A stretch of DNA of 64,000 bases from positions 124,001 to 188,000 of the forward strand of contig JAUCDD010000045.1 of assembly GCA_034675505.1 (NCBI GenBank), read 5' to 3'. Shown here one piece after another: positions 57,263 through 64,000 of this stretch (its first letter is position 1; each line of letters opens with the position of its first letter). The notes under the pieces were generated by a model. It did not search any database. It worked only from the letters and a program-made list of their open reading frames with translations, and was not told where the DNA came from. Origin of the DNA: Melaminivora sp034675505. GTDB taxonomy: Bacteria > Pseudomonadota > Gammaproteobacteria > Burkholderiales > Burkholderiaceae_C. A program made the translations under genes and the position numbers.

Positions 57263-57963
57263 GTGGCCTCGGGGGCAAAAAGTTCCAGGATGGGCCAGCC
57301 GCGCTCGGCCGCCAGGGCGCGCAGGCGCGCATCGGGGTTGGTGGCGATGGGGTGGTCCACCCGCTCCAGCAGCGGCACGTCGTTGAACGAGTCGCTGTAG
57401 AAGGTGCTGTCCACGTCGCTCCAGGCGAGGCCGCGCGCGGCCAGCCACTCGGTCATGCGCTGCACCTTGCCCTCGCGCATCGAGGGCACGCCGCGGATGG
57501 CGCCGCTGTACCAGCCGCTGGCGCCGCGCTCCAGCTCGACGGCCAGCAGCTGCTCCACGCCCAGCGCGCGCGCGATCGGCCGCGTCACGAATTCGTTGGT
57601 GGCGGTGATGATGACCAGCTCGTCGCCGGCGCCCTGGTGGCGCGCCAGCAGCTGCAGCGCCTCGGGCCGGATGGCCGGCACGATGACTTCGCGCATGAAC
57701 TGCGCGTGCGCCGCCTCGGCCTCGGCCTGGCCGCGCTGGCAGATGGCCTCGGTGGCGAAGCGCACGTAGTCGTGCACGTCCAGCCGGCCGGCGACATAGT
57801 CGTCGTAGAAGGCCTGGTTGCGCCGGCCGAATGCATCGCGCTCGCACCACCCTAAGCGGATGGTGAACTCGCCCCACTCGTAGTCCGAGTCGAGCGGCAG
57901 CAGCGTGTGGTCCAGGTCGAACAGGGCCAGGCGCGGACGCTGCTGGGGGAAATCTTGGGGCAT
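57259..57963 (-). CDS. HAD-superfamily subclass IB phosphatase
   Basis: The 234-residue protein has the four HAD motifs: motif I LALFDLDHTLLPLDSD with the nucleophile Asp, motif II VIITATNEF, motif III Lys in MREGKVQRM, and motif IV YSDSFNDVPLLE. The helical cap and length fit the HAD-IB group near SerB. The usual label in betaproteobacteria is a phosphoserine phosphatase-like protein, but the substrate is not established. It sits between hda and pcnB, overlapping pcnB as ATGA. Confidence 0.92.
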   Translation of the reverse strand: MPQDFPQQRPRLALFDLDHTLLPLDSDYEWGEFTIRLGWCERDAFGRRNQAFYDDYVAGRLDVHDYVRFATEAICQRGQAEAEAAHAQFMREVIVPAIRPEALQLLARHQGAGDELVIITATNEFVTRPIARALGVEQLLAVELERGASGWYSGAIRGVPSMREGKVQRMTEWLAARGLAWSDVDSTFYSDSFNDVPLLERVDHPIATNPDARLRALAAERGWPILELFAPEAT

Positions 57964-58009
57964 GGAAGGTGGTTGGGAGATCGAAAAAAGGCGGCGGGGC
58001 GACCAGCCT

Positions 58010-58709
58010 TCACTCGCCCTGCAGCATGCTCTTGAGCAGCGGCACGGTCACGGCGCGCTGGGTGCGCAGGGCAAAGGCGTCCAGGCGGTCCAGCAGCTGC
58101 ACCAGGCTGCCCAGGTCGCGCGAGAAGTGGCTGCAGCAGGTAGTCCACCACGTCGCCGGCCAGCGCCATCCCGCGCTCGCTGGCACGCGCGCGCAGCACG
58201 GCGCGCAGGTCGTCGTCAGCCAGCGGCGACAGCTGGAAGACATGGCCCCAGGCCAGGCGCGAGCGCAGGTCGTCGCGCAGCGGCAGGTCGGCCGGCGGCA
58301 GCTCGCCGGCGGCCAGCACCCAGCGCGGCGCGCCGTCCGCCGGGTCCAGGGCATTGATGAACCAGTTGAAGGCGGCCGCCTGCTGGGCCTCGCTGTAGCG
58401 CTGCACGTCGTGCAACAGCACGGCGCTCCAGCGTTCGTCGAACGCGCTCGGCCAGCGCATGGAAGGGTCCAGCCAGCCCACGCGCGCGCCCTGGGCGCGC
58501 AGCGCTTCGCTCGCCGCGCGCAGCAGGTGCGATTTGCCAGTGCCGGCTGCGCCCCACAGGTAGGTGGGCACGGGCGGGCGCGCGGCGCCGGCCTCGCCCA
58601 CGGCCAGCCGCAGGTGCGCCAGCGCCTGGGTGTTGGCGCCGGGCTGGAAGTTCTCCAGCGTCGGGCCGCTGGCCAGGCCGATGTCCAGCGCGAGCTGCTT
58701 CATCGGCAT
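58010..58709 (-). CDS. hda: DnaA regulatory inactivator Hda (apparent frameshift near 58134)
   Basis: With the beta clamp, it promotes ATP hydrolysis by DnaA to prevent over-initiation. The N-terminal clamp-binding motif is MKQLALDIGL. The Walker A is YLWGAAGTGKSHLLRAASEA; the Walker B region is WSAVLLHDVQRYSEAQQAAA. The frame goes wrong after DVVDYLL near 58134; skipping one base yields SHFSRDLGSLVQLLDRLDAF and the normal C-terminus AVTVPLLKSMLQGE. The corrected length is about 232 residues, normal for the family. Start is MPMKQL (58709) or MKQL (58703). It is divergent from purM, the common betaproteobacterial layout. Confidence 0.92.
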
Positions 58710-58935
58710 CGGCGTGCGCAGCGCGCGCAATGACAGGGAAATAAGGTGGGCATGAAGGGCTGCAGACGAACCGCCGCGTGGAACTGCGCACCGCCGGACC
58801 AGGCGGCGCCACCGGGACAGCCCGGCGGGCGGGCAAAGCGCGGCGGCGGCGGGGAATGTAACCGGTGGATTTTAAGGCCTAAAATCCACCGTTTGCTGCG
58901 CACGCCGCTTCGGCCAGGCTCCTTTTCCTTTTTCC

Positions 58936-60002
58936 ATGAGCACCTCCACACCTTCCCCCTCTCGTACAAGGATGCCGGCGTCGACATCGACGCCGGCGAC
59001 GCGCTGGTCGAGCGCATCAAGCCGCTGGCGAAGAAGACGATGCGCGAGGGCGTGATGGCCGGCATCGGCGGCTTTGGCGCGCTGTTCGAGGTGCCCAAGC
59101 GCTACCGCGAGCCGGTGCTGGTCTCGGGCACCGACGGCGTGGGCACCAAGCTCCGGCTGGCCTTCGAGTGGAATATGCACGACACCGTGGGCATCGACCT
59201 GGTAGCGATGAGCGTGAACGACGTGCTGGTGCAAGGCGCCGAGCCGCTGTTCTTCCTGGACTATTTCGCCTGCGGCAAGCTCGACGTGGACACGGCTGCG
59301 GCGGTGGTCGGGGGCATCGCGCGCGGCTGCGAGCTGTCGGGCTGCGCGCTGATCGGCGGCGAGACTGCAGAGATGCCCGGCATGTATCCGCCGGGTGAAT
59401 ACGACCTGGCAGGCTTCGCCGTCGGCGCGGTGGAAAAGAGCAGCATCCTGTCCGGCGCCAGCGTGCAGGCGGGCGACGTGGTGCTGGGCCTGGCCTCCAG
59501 CGGCGTGCACTCCAACGGCTTTTCGCTGGTCAGGAAGTGCATCGAGCGCGCCCAGCAGGCGCACGCCCTGCCCGCCGCGCTCGACGGCAAGCCCTTTCGC
59601 CAGGCCGTCATGGCGCCCACGCGGCTGTACGTGAAAAGCGTGCTGGCGGCACTGGCCGCGCATCCGCACGGCGCAGGCAGCGCCGGCATCAAGGCGCTGG
59701 CGCACATCACCGGCGGCGGGCTGCTGGAGAACATCCCGCGCGTGCTGCCGCCGGGACTGGCCGCGCACCTGCAGGCCGGCAGCTGGCCGCGCACCGAGCT
59801 GTTCGCCTGGCTGCAGGCCACCGCCGGCATCGACGACATCGAGATGAACCGCACCTTCAACAACGGCGTGGGCATGGTGGTGGTAGTGGCCGCCGAGGCG
59901 GCCGAGGCCGTGCGCGCCACCCTGGCGCAGCAAGGCGAGTCCGTGTACGTGATCGGCCGCATTGCCCAGCGCGGCACGGGCGCGGCCGTGGTGGTCGCCT
60001 GA
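58936..60002 (+). CDS. purM: Phosphoribosylformylglycinamidine cyclo-ligase PurM (apparent frameshift in C-run 58955-58959)
   Basis: It makes aminoimidazole ribotide in purine synthesis. The natural start is MSTSTPSP at 58936, but the frame then runs to SRTR. Adding one C to the run 58955-58959 gives LSYKDAGVDIDAGDALVERI, the expected N-terminus, followed by VLVSGTDGVGTKLRLAFEW, GCALIGGETAEMPGMYPPGE, GLASSGVHSNGFSLVRK and HITGGGLLENIPRVLP. The corrected product is about 355 residues. The deletion of one base in a C homopolymer is a textbook sequencing error. The in-frame ATG at 58746 is not a sensible alternative, because it would add a 63-residue tail unlike PurM. Confidence 0.95.
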
Positions 60003-60032
60003 CGCCTTCCTGTCCCATTCCTCCTTCGCGCC

Positions 60033-61160
60033 ATGCCAGCCGACGGGCCGCAGCCGCCCCACGATGCGTCCAACGGGGCCTTGCTGCCCCTGGGCGAGTC
60101 CCCCCCGCAACGCCCGCACGCCTGCCGCCGCCGCCCCCGGCCCCGCCTGGCATGAGCCGACGCGCGGCGTGAAGATCGCCAGCTACCTGCTGGTGGCCGC
60201 AGCGCTGCTGCTGGTGATGCTGCGGGGCCTGCTGCCCGGGCTGCTCACCATCTGCCTGGGCTTTTTGCTCACCCGCTGGCTGACGGCGCGCCTGTCCTGG
60301 CTGCCGCGCTGCGGCAGCGGCGCCAGCAACGCCGGCAGCGTGGCGGCCGGGCTGGTCATGCTCTCGCCGCTGCTGCTGGTGGTGCTGGCGCTGTCGCAGT
60401 CGCGCAGCTACATCCTGGCCGCCCCCGCGCAGTACCGCGAGCTGCTGGACTTCCTGGCGCGCACGGTGCTGGAGCTGCGCCTGAAGCTGCCGCCCGATAT
60501 CGCCATGCAGCTGCCCGAGGGCGCGGTGGAAATCCAGCGCACCATCGCCGCCTATCTGGCAGCCAAGGCGGGCGCGCTGGCCCTGGCCGGGCGCGCCTGG
60601 CTGACCGGCGTGCTGTATGCCTACGTCGGCCTGCTGATCGGCGCGCTGGCGGCCGTGCGCGCGCGCGGCAGCGCCCATGGGCCGCTGGCGCAGGAGCTGA
60701 CGCTGCGCGTGGCGCGCCTGGGCGAGGCGTTCCGCCAGATCGTCGCCGCGCAGTTCTGGATCGCGTCCTTCAACACCCTGCTCACCGCGCTGTTCCTGCT
60801 GCTGGTGCTGCCGCTGTGGGACCTGCGCCTGCCCTATACGCCGGCGCTGATCACCCTGACCTTCATCGCCGGGCTGGTGCCCATCGTCGGCAACCTGCTG
60901 TGCAACGCGGTCATCACGCTGGTCGGGCTGTCGGTCTCGCCCACGGCGGCGGTGGCCTGCCTGGCCTTCCTGGTCCTGATCCACAAGGCCGAGTACGTCA
61001 TCAACGCCAAGGTGGTCGGCCAGCGCACGCACATGGGCGTGTGGGAGCTGCTGTCGGTGATGTTCGCCGCCGAGGCCGTTTCGGCCCGGCCGGCCTGGTG
61101 GCGGCGCCGCTGTTCTACGCCTACCTGAAGAAGGAACTGGAAGCCGCGCAGCTGGTCTGA
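60033..61160 (+). CDS. AI-2E family transporter (apparent frameshifts near 60101 and 61080)
   Basis: This inner-membrane protein has about eight hydrophobic segments, for example VKIASYLLVAAALLLVMLRG, LVMLSPLLLVVLALSQSR and LITLTFIAGLVPIVGNLLCN. HKAEYVINAKVVGQRTHMGV is the typical C-terminal segment. A frame break near 61080 (one T missing) hides the end FGPAGLVAAPLFYAYLKKEL. The N-terminus is uncertain: MPADGPQPP from 60033 needs a second correction in the C-run at about 60100, whereas a GTG at 60166 (VKIASYLL) needs none. The family is not proven to export autoinducer-2; the substrate is unknown. Confidence 0.85.
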
Positions 61161-61164
61161 TCGC

Positions 61165-61225
61165 TACTTTTTTCGTAGCTATATATCGGCCAGATACGCC
61201 GGCATGGGCCGGTTTTGGCCTGAAA
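61165..61225 (+). repeat. Dispersed ATAGCT-type intergenic repeat, copy 9
   Basis: GTAGCTATATATCGG, then CGCCGGC at the fixed 22-base offset, then GGGCCGGTTTTGGCC. It lies between the AI-2E gene and the universal-stress gene, with the AT-rich core available as a promoter for the latter. Confidence 0.85.
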
Positions 61226-61353
61226 ACCGGCCCCGGGCGCCCGCTGTCACCGCGATACCACGCCCACTCTCGCCAAGGCCCGGGGCTTGGGCTATCCTGC
61301 CCCGGCATACCGAACCCGGTGTTTTTCCATTCCCGCATTCACGGAGACCCTGC

Positions 61354-61746
61354 ATGACCATTCTCGTCGCCTACGTTGCCCGCCCCGAAGGCCAGGCCGC
61401 CCTGGACAAGGCCATCGAAATTGCCACCCGCCGGGGCGAACGCCTGGTGGTCGTCAATGCCGGCCCCGGCGGCCGCAGCGATGACCCGAGCATCGTCAAC
61501 GGCTACGAGGTCGAGCGCGTGGAAGAGCGCCTGGCCAGCCTGCCCATCCAGGCCGAGTTCAAGCAGTTCGTGCGCGGCAAGAGCGCCGTCGAGGAGATCG
61601 ACGAGATGGTCGCGCAGCTGCAGGTCTCGGTGCTGGTGATCGGGCTGCGCAAGCGCTCGGCCGTCGGCAAGCTGCTGCTGGGCAGCATGGCGCAGGACAT
61701 CCTGATGACCGTGGATTGCCCGGTGCTGGCCGTCAAGGCCGGCTGA
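61354..61746 (+). CDS. Universal stress protein, UspA family
   Basis: This 130-residue single-domain protein starts MTILVAYVARPEGQAALDKA after a GGAGA ribosome site. The ATP-binding motif is recognisable near the end: VLVIGLRKRSAVGKLLLGS and then SMAQDILMTVDCPVLAV, with the G-x2-G-x9-G(S/T) style spacing roughly kept. It probably binds ATP and responds to stress. The start at 61354 is chosen over 61204 because the extra stretch is unlike the family. Confidence 0.93.
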   Translation: MTILVAYVARPEGQAALDKAIEIATRRGERLVVVNAGPGGRSDDPSIVNGYEVERVEERLASLPIQAEFKQFVRGKSAVEEIDEMVAQLQVSVLVIGLRKRSAVGKLLLGSMAQDILMTVDCPVLAVKAG

Positions 61747-61770
61747 ACGCCCGGCGCCCGCTTTTTTTCC

Positions 61771-62619
61771 TCAGCGTTCGCGCAGCGCGCGCACCAGCTG
61801 CGCCACGGCGGCGGTGTCGGCCGCGCCGGGGGCGTTGTCCAGGTAGGCCTGCAGGTCGGCCAGGGCCAGTTGCTCGTGGCCCAGCTCGGCGTGGGCCAGG
61901 CCCCGGTCGCGCCGCTCGGCCCAGGCCTGCGGCAGCAGGATCACCAGGCGCTCCTGCACGCCCAGCAGATGCACCCAGGCGCCGCCGGCGCGGTGGATGT
62001 CCTTGAGGTTGAGCAGGATCCGCACCAGGATGTCGCGCACCGATGCGGGTCGCAGCAGCAGCGCCAGCGGCGGCTCCTCGCCCTGCGCGCCGGGTGACTG
62101 GCGAAACGGCTGGATGCGCTCGATCAGCGCCTCGTGCGACAGCGACTGGCCGGTGAGCGGGTCCAGCACCACCTGCCCGCCTGCCATGCGCACCTTGACC
62201 AGGAAGTGCCCGGGAAACGCCACGCCGGCCGCCTTCAGGCCCAGGCCTTGCGCCAGCTCCAGCCACAGCACCGCCAGCGACACGGGAATGCCGCGGCGCG
62301 TGGCCAGCACGCGGTGCAGGTGGCTGTTGTCCGGGGCGTAGTAATCGTTGACGTTGCCGGCAAAACCCAGCTCGCCATAGAACATGTGGTTGAGCAGGCG
62401 CAGGCGCTGCAGGGTGCTGCTGTCGGCAGCCACGCGCCGCTGCAGCCGGGCCTGCAGCGCATCCACATCGGCCAGCACCTGCTGCACGTCCAGCCCGGGG
62501 TGGGTGATCTGGGCGATGCAGGCTGCCGTCTCCAGCAAGGGCGGCGCGTCGGCACCCGGCGCGGCGACCAGGGCGGCGAAATACTCCAGCGGAGTGGGCA
62601 CGGAGAAACTCAGGGGCAT
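61771..62619 (-). CDS. SirB1-family protein (transglutaminase-like/TPR)
   Basis: The 282-residue protein has the transglutaminase-like core of SirB1: LNHMFYGELGFAGNVNDYYA, then RGIPVSLAVLWLELAQGLGL and GVAFPGHFLVKVRM, including His in the third segment. A helical TPR-like C-terminus, LAHAELGHEQLALADLQAYL, follows. The function of the family is not settled. The gene lies 19 bases downstream of murJ on the same strand. Confidence 0.92.
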   Translation of the reverse strand: MPLSFSVPTPLEYFAALVAAPGADAPPLLETAACIAQITHPGLDVQQVLADVDALQARLQRRVAADSSTLQRLRLLNHMFYGELGFAGNVNDYYAPDNSHLHRVLATRRGIPVSLAVLWLELAQGLGLKAAGVAFPGHFLVKVRMAGGQVVLDPLTGQSLSHEALIERIQPFRQSPGAQGEEPPLALLLRPASVRDILVRILLNLKDIHRAGGAWVHLLGVQERLVILLPQAWAERRDRGLAHAELGHEQLALADLQAYLDNAPGAADTAAVAQLVRALRER

Positions 62620-62638
62620 GGGCGGCTTTGCAGGGGCT

Positions 62639-64000
62639 TCAGCGGCGCAGCAGCTGGCGCAGCTTCACCCCGGTGGCGGCAAGCGTGCCGAAATACAGCA
62701 GCGCCGAGGCCGCCAGCAACAGTGCCAGCAGCGCGGCGCGCTGCACGCCGCGCGCCTGCAGCGCCAGCCAGTCGAACCGCCCGCTGGCCCACCACAGGAA
62801 CACCGCCAGCAGCGCATTGGCCAGCGCCACCTGCAGCCCCAGGCGCATCCAGCCGGCGCGCGGCGCGAAGCTGCCCCGCCGGATAGGCCCGCCAACAGCC
62901 ACCCGGCATTGAGCAGCGCACCCAGGCCTATGGACAGCGCCAGCCCGGCGTGCGCCAGCCAGGGCACAAACGCGATGTTCATCAGCTGGGTCGCCACCAG
63001 CACCACGATGGCGATGCGCACCGGCGTGCGGATGTCCTGGCTGGCGTAGTCGCCCGGCGCCAGCACCTTGATGGCCACCAGCCCCAGCAGGCCGGCGCCA
63101 TAGCCGGCCAGCGCAGTGGAGATCTGGCGCACATCGCCCGCGCCCAAGGCGCCGTGGTGGAACAAGGTGGCCACCAGGGGCAGGCCGAACACCAGCAGCC
63201 CCACGGCGCAGGGCACGGCCAGCAGCACCACGATGCGCAGGCCCCAGTCCAGCATGGCGCTGTAGCGCTCGGCGTCGCCGGCGGCGCGGGCCGCCGCCAG
63301 CTGCGGCGTCAGCACCACCCCCAGGGCAACGCCCAGCAGCGACGTCGGGAACTCCATCAGCCGGTCGGCATAGAACAGCCAGGTCACGCTGCCCGGCTGC
63401 AGGTAGGAGGCGATCTGGGTATTGATCATCAGCGACAGCTGCGCCACGCCCACGCCCAGCACCGCAGGCGCCATCAGCATCAGGATGCGCCGCACGCCCG
63501 GGCTGGCCCAGGCGGCGCGTACGCGCGCCGGCGTGAGGCCGATGCGCGGCAGCAGGCCCAGGCGCGCCAGCGCCGGGCCCTGCACCGCCAGCTGCAGCAC
63601 GCCGCCGGCCATCACGCCGCCCACCATGGCGTAGATGGGCTCCACGCCGCGCGCGGCCAGCAGCGGCGCCCGCCCCAGGCGGCGGCGATCATCGACAGGT
63701 TGAGCAGCACGGGCGTGGCGGCGGGCACGGCAAAGCGCCTCCAGGTGTTGAGCACACCCGCCGACAGTGCCACCAGCGACATGAAGCCAATGTAGGGAAA
63801 CATCCAGCGCGTCATGAAGACGGCGGCGTCGAAGGCCTCGCCGCTGTGCCGCAGGCCGCTGGCCAGCAGCCACACCAGCAGCGGCGCGCCCACCATGCCG
63901 GCCAGGCAGGTCAGCGCCAGCACCCAGGCCAGCACGGTGGCCACGGCATCGATGAGGCCGCGCGTGGCCTCTTCGCCATGCTGCGCCTTGTGCGCCGCCA
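62639..64000 (-). CDS. murJ: Lipid II flippase MurJ, 5' end outside window (apparent frameshifts near 62884 and 63675)
   Basis: It flips lipid-linked peptidoglycan precursors across the inner membrane and is essential. The window holds the part from HKAQHGEEATRGLIDAVAT onward; the N-terminus lies beyond base 64000. The middle has FMTRWMFPYIGFMSLVALSA and LNTWRRFAVPAATPVLLNLS, then after a missing base near 63675 APLLAARGVEPIYAMVGGVM, and DRLMEFPTSLLGVALGVVLT. Another missing base near 62884 separates the last part, LGLQVALANALLAVFLWWAS. All parts match MurJ in order. Two shifts in an essential gene argue for sequence errors. Confidence 0.93.

Overview
The window is very GC-rich (about 70% by eye) and is most likely from a member of the Comamonadaceae (Burkholderiales, Betaproteobacteria); the genus is not resolved. 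Support comes from the dnaG-rpoD pair with a long Lys/Ala-rich sigma-70 N-terminus, a Bug-type (TctC) solute-binding protein, the purM / hda / HAD / pcnB / folK block, the ppsA / ppsR divergent pair, and a dispersed intergenic repeat with an ATAGCT core of the type I associate with this family.

Layout. 1-5.5 kb: the 3' part of dnaG, then rpoD, a small winged-helix regulator and an FKBP isomerase, with clear terminators. 5.5-12 kb: a sodium:solute symporter with its small subunit, PEP synthase and its regulator PpsR. 12-17 kb: a TolC / HlyD / two-permease export operon with no ATPase gene beside it. 17-21 kb: valS and galU. 21-26 kb: an accessory island holding a Sir2-type protein with an FtsK-gamma-like DNA-binding domain, a small cysteine-containing protein of unknown function, and a coupled DUF262 / DUF262-DUF1524 pair resembling GmrSD or SspE restriction proteins. 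Copies of the dispersed repeat lie on both sides of it in the same orientation. 26-34 kb: tusA-like, nudix and cysM genes, tRNA-Leu(CAA), a poorly coding stretch, lrgAB, a photolyase coupled to a LysR regulator, and glutaryl-CoA dehydrogenase. 34-48 kb: an eight-gene cellulose operon on the minus strand in the transcribed order bcsB-Z-C-E-F-Q-A-G, almost every junction overlapping. It includes BcsG, so the product is probably phosphoethanolamine-modified cellulose. 48-64 kb: envelope proteins, a ferredoxin-type reductase, a copper-binding four-helix protein, a Bug protein, an ArnT-like transferase, folK/pcnB/HAD/hda, purM, an AI-2E family permease, a universal stress protein, a SirB1-like protein and murJ, which runs off the right edge.

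Sequence quality. At least eleven apparent single-base frameshifts interrupt otherwise intact genes: the symporter, ppsA, valS (two), bcsB, pcnB, hda, purM, the AI-2E permease and murJ (two), with a possible further one in the AI-2E N-terminus. Several of these genes are normally essential, so assembly or base-calling indels are more likely than real pseudogenes. I annotated them as single genes and gave the probable shift positions.

The most interesting region is 21.0-26.0 kb, a candidate anti-phage or anti-plasmid island. Its domain combination, coupled genes and flanking direct repeats fit that role, but no activity can be shown from sequence alone.
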